Assembly (NCBI GenBank): GCA_009786175.1
Contig: WQTQ01000194.1
Span: forward strand, 1-17,798
From: Bacillota bacterium
GTDB lineage: Bacteria; Bacillota_A; Clostridia; Lachnospirales; WQUN01
Direction of reading: 5' to 3'
DNA: 17,798 bases
This document shows positions 1 through 8,027 of this stretch, in pieces. The position numbers and the translations under genes are program-made. How positions within the stretch are numbered: the first letter of the stretch is position 1; the number at the start of each line of letters is the position of its first letter. Below the pieces are notes generated by a model. The model did not search any database. It was given only the letters and a program-made list of their open reading frames with translations, and was not told the origin of the DNA.

Positions 1-501
1 TTCATACTTTCCGGTACAGGAATGGGAATTGCAGGCGGGTTGTTCATATTTATATTCCGTCAGTTTTTCCGTGGTTTGCCTAAAGAGCTTGAGGAAGCTG
101 CCTATGTAGACGGCGCGGGTTTCCTCCGCACTTTCTTTACGATTGTTTTCCCTATGGCCAAGCCTGCGTTCCTTACGGTTGGTACCTTAAGTTTTATATG
201 GAATTACAATGATACCCATTTCCCAACCCTGTTTAACGCGGGGAATAACTTATATTTTAGTATTAGAACCCAGCTTTTGTTTGTAGCACAGGGTGGAACA
301 TCCATTGTGCAAAATATGATTAGCCACGCCCGTGTGGCGGGGCGTATCGCCCATGAAACAGAAACTCTGTCTACACCTGTGTATGACGCGGCTATAAGGT
401 CGGTTTCTACCCTTGTGGCACTACTGCCGCTTATTCTTTTGTTCCTGATTATACAAAAGCAATTTGTGCAGGGTGTAGAGCGTTCGGGTATTGTAGGATA
501 A
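1..501 (+). CDS. Carbohydrate ABC transporter permease, CUT1 (MalG-like) family, 3' part only
   Basis: The reading frame is open from base 1 and ends in TAA at 499-501, so only the C-terminal 166 residues are in the window; full-length family members have roughly 270-300. The visible part holds the cytoplasmic EAA loop that docks on the ATPase (EEAAYVDGAGFLRTF...P, about residues 31-53 of the fragment), hydrophobic segments before and after it, and the typical tail FVQGVERSGIVG. In this family the protein is one of two inner-membrane subunits importing an oligosaccharide or monosaccharide. The stretch between the EAA loop and the last membrane segment is rather long (ARVAGRIAHETETLSTP). The next gene starts 15 nt downstream on the same strand, so the two are probably cotranscribed. 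The sugar cannot be read from the sequence; the nearby fucosidase operon makes a fucosylated glycan a guess. Confidence 0.93.
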   Translation, partial: FILSGTGMGIAGGLFIFIFRQFFRGLPKELEEAAYVDGAGFLRTFFTIVFPMAKPAFLTVGTLSFIWNYNDTHFPTLFNAGNNLYFSIRTQLLFVAQGGTSIVQNMISHARVAGRIAHETETLSTPVYDAAIRSVSTLVALLPLILLFLIIQKQFVQGVERSGIVG

Positions 502-516
502 AATAAGGAGCAAAAC

Positions 517-3030
517 ATGTTTTCAATAGAAGTTAGTGTACAGATAACAAACGCCTATGAAAAGCGTTTCAAAGCCGTGCCTTTTCCAAAAGATGTTGCC
601 GCTGTTACCGGCAAAGCACCGTTCCATGAATTGATTTGCCTGATGTACCTGTATGCTTATATGCCGGTTTCGGATATGGTAAGTTACCCGCCGGATTTAT
701 TTGTACAAGTTGTCCGGCAAGCCCGGAAAGTACGTAACCTAAGGATTTTTCGTCAAACTATTCCTGACGAGATATTTTTGAATTTTGTCTTGCAATTACG
801 CGTAAATAACGAGAACCTGGAATATAACCGGGATTTTTTCTTTGATGAGTTATACCCAAGAATTAGAGGGCTATCCGCCAGGGAAGCAGTGCTGGAAATT
901 AATTATTGGTGTTTAGAAAAGGTAACGTACATCGGCAACAGTATACGCACCATGTCCCCTTTTACCCTTATGAAAAACACCAAGGGCCGCTGCGGAGAAG
1001 AAAGTGTTTTTACGGTTAGCGCGCTGCGCAGTGTTGGCATACCCGCAAGGCAAATTTACACACCACGGTGGGCCCATTGCGAAAGTAACCATGCCTGGGT
1101 GGAAGTATATGTAGACGGCGGCTGGCATTTTATTGGTGCCTGCGAGCCGGAGCCTGTATTGGACAAAGGCTGGTTTACCAGCCCTGCGTCTAAGGGGATA
1201 ATTATCCATGCCAGGTCTTTTTCCGGCATTTCGACCCCGGGAGAAGAAATATCATTTAAAACAGACTCGGTATGCGAGATAAACCGTACTGCGCACTATG
1301 TACAGCACCCTGTAAACTTGCGGGTTAAGGTGCTTAACGGCAATAAAGATGTGAAGGTTCATGTTCAAATTGTTTCAAATTGCGCATTTGCGTCTTTAAT
1401 TGCCCTATCCCCCGATGAAAACGGTGTTGCATCTGTTACAATTGGTAAGGGCGATGTGCAAATTTATGTTACCGATCATGCTAATTCTATCACGCGGCAT
1501 TTAGACACACGTGTGGAATCGGATATAGAAATTGACTTTGCCGAGGCAAAGCCTTGTGGTGACGAACAGAAAAATGGCGAAAGTTTGCTTTTTACGCCGC
1601 CTTTTTCCGACTATCAAGACCCGGATTACGGGCTGCGTCAGTGGCAGATAGACACACACGAAGAGAAAATAGCCAAATGCAACGAACTTCGTAATGCGTA
1701 CGCCGCTACTTTTGCAGACGAAGAGAAGGGCGAAGAGTTGGCAAGGCATTTTGGCCTTGATGATTTTGACGCGGGCAAGTTTTTTGTAGCAGCCAAGGGG
1801 AATTTGAACGAAATTATAAAATTCATGGAATTGTCGCCCGCATCTTTAGAGGCGCGATATAAATGCATGACGCTGCGCTCACTGCAGGCGAAGGACTTTA
1901 CCGACTGTACTGCGGAAATTTTGGCAGAACATTTAGAGTACGCGCTGCCTTTCCGGGATAATTTTTGCGAAGAAATTTTTGAAAAATACATCCTTTGCCC
2001 ACGTGTAGAAATTGAGATGATTACCCCTTACAGGGCTTATATTTGCGATTACTTTGACGCCAAACGGAAGGCGGCGTTCTTTAAAACCCCAGCCCGAATT
2101 TGGAAATGGATCAACAAAAATATAAAAAATACAGACGAATACCGCACAGGCAATGACTATCGTACGCTTACCGCCTCCCCGGCGGGGCTACTAAAGTGTA
2201 AGTGTGGGGGGGACCAATCCCGCAAGCTGCTATTTGTGGCAATTTGCCGTACTTTGGGCGTACCTGCGCGTATTAATTCCCTCAATGGACAGCCGGAATA
2301 TTACTCTGCGGGCAGGTTTGTTAAGCTGGAGGGCCGCAAAGGCCCGGCTGCTACCGTAGAGCTTACAATTAACGGAAAAAATGGCACACCTTTAAGTTAT
2401 TACGAAAATTTTACCCTGGCACGACTGGAGAACGGACAATACAATGTTCTTGGCCTAAAGTATGGTAATTTGGAAATGCCCTTAAAAGTTGAGCGGGGCC
2501 ATTATCAAATTGTAACAGGACGAAGGCTGGAAAACGGAACTATGTCCGTCAAGGTCTGGCATGTAGAAATAAACGACAAGACTAAATTGGAAGTTGAAGT
2601 CCCACCGGAAGAAAAGGCTGCATTAGAAGCCAAGCCGCTGGGCGACTACAATTTTAACGGTACAAGCCTTAGCAGCCTGCTAACCGGCAAAGACCTGGTA
2701 GCTTGCATCCGCCCCGGCCACGAGCCCACAGAACATCTGCTGCGTGAGTTGATGGAAGCCCGTGACGACTACAAGCGGCATGGGGTACGTGTAGCACTGG
2801 TGGCGTTAAAAAATAACGACACTCTTCGTAAAGTAAAAGCCGCCTACGATGAAGACCTAACAATTGTAACGGCAGAAGATGATGATTTTGCAAAATTCCT
2901 GGCAGAAAAAACAGGCTTAAACGCGGCCAATTTGCCTGTTGCTGCTTTAGTTGGTGAAGGCGGAAACGCCCTTTACTATGTACAAGGTTACCATGTGGGT
3001 TCTGTTGGACTGGTGTTGACTTATTTGTAA
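517..3030 (+). CDS. Large cytoplasmic transglutaminase-like protein with a degenerate second core and thioredoxin-like tail
   Basis: 837 residues, with AAGGAG 6 nt before the ATG and no signal peptide or membrane segment. Residues 150-230 are a transglutaminase-like (papain-fold) core: Cys159 in GRCGEES, the GIPAR motif at 174-178, His192 in NHAWVEV, and an acidic residue, probably Glu210 in GACEPE, at the third catalytic position. Residues about 255-340 look like an Ig-type beta sandwich. A second copy of the Cys-helix element lies at 555-585 (CRTLGVPARIN), but Asp566 stands where Cys159 stands in the first, so this copy is probably non-catalytic. The C-terminal 715-837 region resembles a thioredoxin fold (LPVAALVGEGGNALYYVQGY) without a CxxC motif. 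Enzymes of this superfamily act on amide or peptide bonds, but the substrate is unknown. Lying directly behind a sugar permease suggests processing of an imported glycopeptide; that is inference. Confidence 0.85.
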   Translation: MFSIEVSVQITNAYEKRFKAVPFPKDVAAVTGKAPFHELICLMYLYAYMPVSDMVSYPPDLFVQVVRQARKVRNLRIFRQTIPDEIFLNFVLQLRVNNENLEYNRDFFFDELYPRIRGLSAREAVLEINYWCLEKVTYIGNSIRTMSPFTLMKNTKGRCGEESVFTVSALRSVGIPARQIYTPRWAHCESNHAWVEVYVDGGWHFIGACEPEPVLDKGWFTSPASKGIIIHARSFSGISTPGEEISFKTDSVCEINRTAHYVQHPVNLRVKVLNGNKDVKVHVQIVSNCAFASLIALSPDENGVASVTIGKGDVQIYVTDHANSITRHLDTRVESDIEIDFAEAKPCGDEQKNGESLLFTPPFSDYQDPDYGLRQWQIDTHEEKIAKCNELRNAYAATFADEEKGEELARHFGLDDFDAGKFFVAAKGNLNEIIKFMELSPASLEARYKCMTLRSLQAKDFTDCTAEILAEHLEYALPFRDNFCEEIFEKYILCPRVEIEMITPYRAYICDYFDAKRKAAFFKTPARIWKWINKNIKNTDEYRTGNDYRTLTASPAGLLKCKCGGDQSRKLLFVAICRTLGVPARINSLNGQPEYYSAGRFVKLEGRKGPAATVELTINGKNGTPLSYYENFTLARLENGQYNVLGLKYGNLEMPLKVERGHYQIVTGRRLENGTMSVKVWHVEINDKTKLEVEVPPEEKAALEAKPLGDYNFNGTSLSSLLTGKDLVACIRPGHEPTEHLLRELMEARDDYKRHGVRVALVALKNNDTLRKVKAAYDEDLTIVTAEDDDFAKFLAEKTGLNAANLPVAALVGEGGNALYYVQGYHVGSVGLVLTYL

Positions 3031-3040
3031 GGTATGAAGT

Positions 3041-3084
3041 TTACCCCCTGATATCATATTGGCGAATATGATATCAGGGGGTAA
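3041..3084. terminator. Bidirectional intrinsic terminator, copy 1 of a dispersed hairpin family
   Basis: A perfect 20-bp inverted repeat: left arm 3041-3060 (TTACCCCCTGATATCATATT), loop GGCG, right arm 3065-3084. It sits between the convergent transglutaminase-like gene (ends 3030) and fucosidase gene (ends 3090), and short T runs follow the stem in either direction, so it can end transcripts from both sides. The arm sequence TACCCCCTGATATC recurs at 8031-8044 (with one C fewer) and at 17699-17712, which is not expected of unrelated terminators. Confidence 0.85.
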
Positions 3085-3089
3085 TTTTG

Positions 3090-4472
3090 TCAGCCCTCAG
3101 TCGTAGTAAACTCAAACACTTCCGCGATAAACTCGCCGCCGTATTGGTCGCAAGGGGCGGGTGAGTTTACTTGCACTTCGATACCGTTTTTATCCTGCAC
3201 GTAAGAAATTTCTTCCCCGGTGGTCATGTTAACCACTTTTGTTACGGGCTTTTCGGTGTAGGGGATGTTTACCTTGCCTTTGGCGGCTATGTCATCTGCC
3301 AGGCAGAAGGCGTAAATTTTATTTTCCTTGGCTTTTTGGGTAAAGGCAAAACCGTCTGTTATATAAGGGGCGCATATTCTTGTGCCGTAAATAGCATCGC
3401 CGTACTGTTTCAGCCAGGCACCCATTTCCGCCATGCGCTTGTATGCGGGCCACGGCAAGCGTCCGTCCGGCTGGGGCGCAACGTTTAATGCTAAATTGCC
3501 GCCCTTGGCCACAATGTCAATTAGCATCCGAAGCAGTACGCGGGTAGATTTAAAAGTGTCGTCATAACTGTATGCAAAGCCGTTACCCATACTTACGCAG
3601 CTTTCCCAAGGTACGGTTAGGGGTTTGCTTGGCACGCTTTGCTCCGGCGTAATATAGTTTTCTGCTATGCCGCCGCAAGTGCGGTCTGCAGACAACAGCC
3701 ACGGCTGGACTTTTCTGGCTTTTTCGATTAACTCTTCTATGCGGATATCCTGCCCGGACTGGCGGCAAACCCAGCCTGCGTCAAACCACAGTATGTCCAG
3801 GCGGCCGTATTCTGTTACCAACTCCATAACCTGATTGTGGGTGAACTGTATAAATTGCTCCCAAAGTTTTGGGTTTTCTGCCGGGACATATGACGGCCCG
3901 CGGGAAGAAAAGCTGCCCTTAAGCTGGTCTTTTGCCCAGTAAGACGGCACATGCCAATCCGCCTTAGAGAAATACGCGGCGATACCTAAGTTTTGGCGGC
4001 GGAAAGCCTCGAAAACATGCGCGGCAATGTCTGCCCTTTTGTTAACAGAAAACGGACAGCTTGGGTTGGTTACTTTGTACTGGGTAAATTTTGTGTCCCA
4101 CATACAAAAACCGTCATGGTGCTTTGTGGTAAAAATCAAGTACTTAAAGCCGCCGTCTTTTGCCGCCTTTGCCCATTTGTCCGGCTGGAAACGGATAGGG
4201 TTGAAAGACTTGTATAAATCCCTGTAATCTTTTTTAAAGCTTTGGATATCCGTGTCCCAATCTACACAGCCGCGGCTCCAGTCAGAGTCGCCGTCGCTAA
4301 GGGCCCAGCTTTCTACCATGCCCATTTGGGAATAAATACCCCAGTGCATCATAAGTGCCAGTTTTTGGTCTTGGAACCACTCCAGGCGGTTAAGAATCCG
4401 CGGGTCTTCCGGGCGGATATAATGCTCTACATCCAACGCGCCGTGTATGCCTTCATTTACGTTGTCAGCCAT
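3090..4472 (-). CDS. Alpha-L-fucosidase, glycoside hydrolase family 29
   Basis: 460 residues without signal peptide, so probably cytoplasmic. The GH29 barrel is clear: LNRLEWFQDQKLALMMHWGIYS (His43), DGGFKYLIFTTKHHDGFCMWDTK (His118, His119), YFSKADWH (His174), and the nucleophile motif DILWFDAGW with Asp231. The C-terminal 365-455 part is a small beta domain. GH29 enzymes remove alpha-linked L-fucose from glycans by a retaining mechanism; which linkage is cut here cannot be told. The start has AGAGGA 10 nt upstream. It is the last gene of a leftward unit with the CBM9-like gene (26-nt gap) and the M20 hydrolase, and ends 5 nt from the 3041-3084 hairpin. The acid/base residue is not assigned with certainty; Glu290 in VPWESC is a conserved-looking candidate. 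Confidence 0.95.
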   Translation of the reverse strand: MADNVNEGIHGALDVEHYIRPEDPRILNRLEWFQDQKLALMMHWGIYSQMGMVESWALSDGDSDWSRGCVDWDTDIQSFKKDYRDLYKSFNPIRFQPDKWAKAAKDGGFKYLIFTTKHHDGFCMWDTKFTQYKVTNPSCPFSVNKRADIAAHVFEAFRRQNLGIAAYFSKADWHVPSYWAKDQLKGSFSSRGPSYVPAENPKLWEQFIQFTHNQVMELVTEYGRLDILWFDAGWVCRQSGQDIRIEELIEKARKVQPWLLSADRTCGGIAENYITPEQSVPSKPLTVPWESCVSMGNGFAYSYDDTFKSTRVLLRMLIDIVAKGGNLALNVAPQPDGRLPWPAYKRMAEMGAWLKQYGDAIYGTRICAPYITDGFAFTQKAKENKIYAFCLADDIAAKGKVNIPYTEKPVTKVVNMTTGEEISYVQDKNGIEVQVNSPAPCDQYGGEFIAEVFEFTTTEG

Positions 4473-4498
4473 AATTGTTCATTCCTCTCATGCTTTTG

Positions 4499-5530
4499 TT
4501 AAATTTCCTCCAGCCATGTATAGCCGTCATGGGCGATATTTACGCGCAGGCCGTTGCAGATAACATGGGCTTGGAACATACTTGTTGTGGTTTCAATAAC
4601 CATTTCCCATGGGGGCTTGGTTAGTATTTCTTTGGAATATGTGCCGTTTTTCTCGTAAAATTCCCGTTGAGCGTAGTATTCTTTCCGAAGCTCCCACTTA
4701 ATGTATTCATGTTCGGGGATAACAAAATCCGGCGTGGTATCGTCGGCGAATACTAAAAATGCCCACAATTCCGGGTAATGAATGTTTACTACCCCTGTTG
4801 GGGCGTATACCCAGTTGTCCTCCGGGAAGGGTCTGCCTGTTTCCGGGTTTATTGTCCTTTGGTACTGCCCGTCTTTAACTTCCACCTTCCACTGCACGCG
4901 GGAAAAGTTAAAGCGGTAATAATCCCCGGCCTTTGGGCCTTCTGATGCACTTCCGTGCTTGGCGATACTTTTCCAGGGGATCATTATTTCCGTAGACCAA
5001 TAAACATTTTTAGGGTTTGGCTTGTTCAGCTCCCCTTCAATTTTTACCGCGCTTACAAGGCCGTTAAAGTTAAAACCGTCCAGGGCAACGCCGCCGTCTG
5101 TATATGGCTTTGGCAACAGTAAATCCCATATTGTGTTTAACGCATTGGTTTCCAACTCGATATAATTGTGTGTGCTGCCTTCCCTATCCAGAAAAAACTC
5201 AAAGTCGTTATCCTGAAAAACTACTTCGTCCCGTTCTTTTACATAGGCAAAAATTTCTTCGCCGTATAAAATCGCGCCCAGATATAAGTTTTTGTCATCC
5301 CACAAAAGCTTTGCCCAGGTTTCTTTTGCGGGCGCAGGGCGGCAAGCCCCTTCAATGTCTCTGAACGGTTGTGTACGCGGCGCGTCATCCCAAAAGGGCT
5401 TAAACATATCGCCGTCTATTTTAGGCGGCAACTTTGCCCGTTTGCACATGTAAACAGGCGGCGCGAAAGGCTCTTTCATAAACTCATCGTTAGGGAAAGG
5501 TATTGCCCCCAGCTTTTTAGTAATTTTCAT
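4499..5530 (-). CDS. CBM9-like carbohydrate-binding protein, no signal peptide
   Basis: 343 residues resembling the carbohydrate-binding family 9-like fold. Residues 26-60 carry the typical opening (KLPPKIDGDMFKPFWDDAPRTQPFRDIEG), followed by AKLLWDDKNLYLGAILYGEEIFA, the DNDFEFFLD strand at 108-115, YIELETNALNTIWDLLL, and STEIMIPWKSI at 179-189. In known proteins this fold is usually a module of secreted xylanases or a stand-alone extracellular protein binding sugars; here there is neither export signal nor an attached catalytic domain. GAGG lies 6 nt before the ATG. It is sandwiched between the M20 hydrolase (14 nt) and the fucosidase (26 nt) in one operon, suggesting that the three act on the same substrate. 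Whether it binds sugar or has an enzymatic role is not visible. Confidence 0.8.
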   Translation of the reverse strand: MKITKKLGAIPFPNDEFMKEPFAPPVYMCKRAKLPPKIDGDMFKPFWDDAPRTQPFRDIEGACRPAPAKETWAKLLWDDKNLYLGAILYGEEIFAYVKERDEVVFQDNDFEFFLDREGSTHNYIELETNALNTIWDLLLPKPYTDGGVALDGFNFNGLVSAVKIEGELNKPNPKNVYWSTEIMIPWKSIAKHGSASEGPKAGDYYRFNFSRVQWKVEVKDGQYQRTINPETGRPFPEDNWVYAPTGVVNIHYPELWAFLVFADDTTPDFVIPEHEYIKWELRKEYYAQREFYEKNGTYSKEILTKPPWEMVIETTTSMFQAHVICNGLRVNIAHDGYTWLEEI

Positions 5531-5544
5531 AGTTTACCTCGTTA

Positions 5545-6705
5545 TTACAATGTCCCTGCTTTAAGAGCAAAAGCAATATACAACGCACAGCCAATTGGCA
5601 AACAGGCTTCGCTTATTTGATATTTTGGATGGTGCCCCGGGTAAACTTCGCCCTCTTCAAGCCTTGCACCCACTCCGGAAAAAAATGAAGGTGCGATTGT
5701 TCTAAAGGCGGAAAAATCTTCGCCGCCCATGATGGGTATCATTTGCTCAATTTCTATCCCCGGGAACGTTTCAAGGGCAATCTCGTTAAAGAGTTTGCAT
5801 AAATTTTCATCATTAACAACGGCGGCGTAGCCTTGCACAAATTCAATTGTGTGCGCCGCGCCGTATGCTTTACATATGCCATCGGTCAAATCGTTAATTC
5901 GCCCAACAATCATGTCACGCACTTCGGGGTTGTAAGTGCGCACAGTGCCTTTAATATTGGCTGTATCCGGGACAACGTTTGCCACAGTGCCAGCGTTAAA
6001 CGCGCCAACGGTTAGCACGGCAGGCTCCGAAGCAGGTACATTTCTGGAAACAATGTAGTTTAACGCTTGCACAACCTCTAAGCCAATCAGCAGGGAATCA
6101 ATGCCTTTATGGGGACTGGCCGCATGACAGCCTTTGCCCATAATTGTTATTTCAAACCTGTCTGTGTGCGCATACATTGGTCCTGTTCCGCTTCTAACAA
6201 CCCCCACAGGGGTGTCGGAATTTACATGAGACCCGTAAAACACATCCACATCATCTAAAACACCGGATTTTACAAGCTCAATCGCACCACCCGGGGGCAA
6301 TTCCTCCGCATGTTGGAATATAAATTTCACTGTACCGGGCAGCTTATCCTTAATTTTGTACAGCACGTCCACCGCCCCAAGAAGCATGGCGGCGTGACAA
6401 TCGTGACCGCATGCATGCATGGCCCCCGGGTTTTTAGACTTAAACTCTACATCCGCTTCTTCTGTAATAGGCAGCGCGTCAAAGTCTGCCCTTAGGCCAA
6501 CTGTTTTACCCGGCAAGCTGCCTTTTAGTACAGCTACCACACCTGTTTCCGTAGGGCGCAATATTTCTATGCCGGGGTATTGTTTAAGCTGGGCCGCAAT
6601 GTACTTGGCAGATTCATGCTCTTTAAATGAAATTTCCGGATACATGTGAAAGTGCCGCCGCCAATTTACAAGTTTCTCGTTGTCAATCATTTTCTTGATG
6701 TCCAT
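5545..6705 (-). CDS. M20D-family amidohydrolase (N-acyl amino acid/hippurate hydrolase type)
   Basis: 386 residues, typical family length, cytoplasmic. It follows the M20D pattern: GLRADFDALPI (71-80), MHACGHDCHAAMLLG with metal ligands Cys99 and His101, HAEELPPGGA with Glu135 (base/ligand), GSH with His160, a dimerisation lid domain around 180-300, IMGGEDFSAF (326-334) and YPGHHPKY with His358/359. Relatives cleave the amide bond of N-acyl or N-acetyl amino acids or aminobenzoyl conjugates; the true substrate is unknown. GGAGG is placed 8 nt before the ATG (GGAGGTAATTAAATG). It is the first gene of the leftward operon with the CBM9-like protein and alpha-L-fucosidase. That context makes deacylation of an amino-acid or amino-sugar conjugate released from a glycopeptide an attractive but unproven role. 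Confidence 0.9.
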   Translation of the reverse strand: MDIKKMIDNEKLVNWRRHFHMYPEISFKEHESAKYIAAQLKQYPGIEILRPTETGVVAVLKGSLPGKTVGLRADFDALPITEEADVEFKSKNPGAMHACGHDCHAAMLLGAVDVLYKIKDKLPGTVKFIFQHAEELPPGGAIELVKSGVLDDVDVFYGSHVNSDTPVGVVRSGTGPMYAHTDRFEITIMGKGCHAASPHKGIDSLLIGLEVVQALNYIVSRNVPASEPAVLTVGAFNAGTVANVVPDTANIKGTVRTYNPEVRDMIVGRINDLTDGICKAYGAAHTIEFVQGYAAVVNDENLCKLFNEIALETFPGIEIEQMIPIMGGEDFSAFRTIAPSFFSGVGARLEEGEVYPGHHPKYQISEACLPIGCALYIAFALKAGTL

Positions 6706-6732
6706 TTAATTACCTCCAGTTACTATGGTGGC

Positions 6733-6762
6733 TTTATACTAACACCCGGCTTTTACAAAAGC
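6733..6762 (-). promoter_or_regulatory. Candidate promoter -10 and palindrome ahead of the amidohydrolase-fucosidase operon
   Basis: On the minus strand TATAAA (6733-6738) lies 27 nt before the amidohydrolase ATG. I see no good -35 hexamer at 17 nt. Instead, a near-perfect palindrome GCTTTTACAAAAGC (6749-6762) begins 10 nt upstream of the -10, where a regulator could help or block polymerase. This is a pattern match only. Confidence 0.35.
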
Positions 6763-6803
6763 AATGTTTTGATGCCAAACATCACACCAAAACCCACATC
6801 TTT

Positions 6804-6811
6804 CATACACT
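6804..6811 (+). promoter_or_regulatory. Possible mother-cell sporulation sigma -10 element (sigma-E/K type) for the amidase gene
   Basis: CATACACT fits the sigma-E -10 consensus CATACANT known from Bacillus and lies 32 nt before the amidase ATG, with the ribosome site (GAAAGGTG) between. No convincing -35 is visible at the right distance, and no sigma-A promoter is seen in this 138-nt divergent region for the plus strand. The amidase lacks a signal peptide, which would suit mother-cell expression. Confidence 0.3.
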
Positions 6812-6843
6812 GGAATAGACATGTTATGAAAGGTGTGGTTTAA

Positions 6844-8016
6844 ATGGCATCACCACAAATAATTACTCCACCGTACCCCGGAGTACTTCAACGCGTTGGT
6901 TCCACCGGGCCAAATGTGCGGATTATACAAGAATATCTAAATGTAATAGGAAGAAACCATCCGAGTATACCACGGCTTGCAGAAGACGGTATTTTCGGCC
7001 CGTTAACCCAAGCATCTGTAATCGCGTTCCAGCGGCTGTTTCAATTGGTTCCGGACGGTATCGTGGGTCCATTAACCTGGGCAGAAATTATGCGGCAATA
7101 TGTAATAGCTTTAACACCAACAACCCCCGGTTTTTTTAACTATACGGTAGTTGCCGGTGATACACTGTGGGCACTCTCCCAGCGGTTTGGCACAACAGTA
7201 GATGCAATAAGGTCACTAAACGGGTTAACAAGCGATTTACTGCGCATAGGCCAAGTGCTTAGGATCTCCCAGGCCGGCGGGGTAACTCCGCCACAGCCGC
7301 CGCTTCCTCCGCCTACGCCTGCAAGGACAATTGTAATTGACCCGGGCCACGGCGGCTCGGACTCCGGTGCGGTATCCGGCACGCGCAGAGAAAAAGATGA
7401 CAACCTGCGGCTTGCACTGGCAGTACAACGGCTTTTGCAGGCACAGGGCCAACGGGTTATTATGACCAGAACCACGGATATTTTTGTGACTTTAGCAGAA
7501 CGAAGCGCGATTTCTAACCGAAACAATGCGAATATATTTGTATCCCTTCACAGAAATTCCAGCACAAACACCACTGCCAACGGTGTAGAAAACTATATTT
7601 TTACAACTGCGCCTACAATAGATGCGCTGTACGCCCACAACGTTTTAAATGAAGTTGTTAACGCAGGTGTACAAAATAACCGGGGTGTTATTAGAGGAAA
7701 TTTTGCGGTTTTAAGAAACACCAACGCACCGGCAATGCTGTTAGAAATGGGATTTATCTCGAACACAAGGGATAACCAGCTTTTTGACCAAAACTTTAAT
7801 GCCTATGCCGCCGCCATTACACGGGGGATAATAACATCCCTTAACGGGCCGTCTATGCCACCGCCGTCATTTTTCTTTTACACGGTGGTTAGCGGCGATA
7901 ATATGCCTTCCCTAGCCCAGCGGTTTGGCACCACAACCAATGCAATTATGTCGCTAAACAACCTGTCGCGCAACATCTTAATTACTGGGCAGGTGTTGAA
8001 AATACCAAGTAGATAG
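6844..8016 (+). CDS. N-acetylmuramoyl-L-alanine amidase (Amidase_3) with PG-binding and two LysM domains
   Basis: 390 residues. The domain order is an N-terminal PG_binding_1 domain (about 13-86; DGIFGPLTQASVIAFQ and DGIVGPLTW are its two repeats), LysM (99-142, YTVVAGDTLWALSQRFGTT), a Pro-rich linker (148-159), zinc amidase Amidase_3 (162-334), and a second LysM (346-388, YTVVSGDNMPSLAQRFGTT). Expected zinc ligands are His169 (DPGHGG), Glu183 and His236 (SLHRN), with catalytic Glu301 in LLEMGF. It cleaves the bond between MurNAc and L-Ala of peptidoglycan. There is no signal peptide, so it must act on lysis or reach the wall in another way, as some spore or mother-cell wall hydrolases do. 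It is monocistronic, divergent from the amidohydrolase operon, and ends 12 nt before the 8028-8075 terminator. Confidence 0.95.
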   Translation: MASPQIITPPYPGVLQRVGSTGPNVRIIQEYLNVIGRNHPSIPRLAEDGIFGPLTQASVIAFQRLFQLVPDGIVGPLTWAEIMRQYVIALTPTTPGFFNYTVVAGDTLWALSQRFGTTVDAIRSLNGLTSDLLRIGQVLRISQAGGVTPPQPPLPPPTPARTIVIDPGHGGSDSGAVSGTRREKDDNLRLALAVQRLLQAQGQRVIMTRTTDIFVTLAERSAISNRNNANIFVSLHRNSSTNTTANGVENYIFTTAPTIDALYAHNVLNEVVNAGVQNNRGVIRGNFAVLRNTNAPAMLLEMGFISNTRDNQLFDQNFNAYAAAITRGIITSLNGPSMPPPSFFFYTVVSGDNMPSLAQRFGTTTNAIMSLNNLSRNILITGQVLKIPSR

Positions 8017-8027
8017 AGGGGTGTATC

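Noticed and set aside
1638..1991. 117-codon minus-strand frame inside the transglutaminase-like gene
   Set aside because: Antisense shadow of a clear gene; Ser/Lys-rich translation, no ribosome site.
3745..4250. Further GATATC sites within the fucosidase gene as additional hairpin copies
   Set aside because: Only the six central bases match, without the CCCC flank or any inverted partner; they are coding sequence.
7140..7526. 128-codon minus-strand frame inside the amidase gene
   Set aside because: Antisense to the LysM and amidase domains; its Gly/Pro-rich content mirrors the Pro-rich linker.
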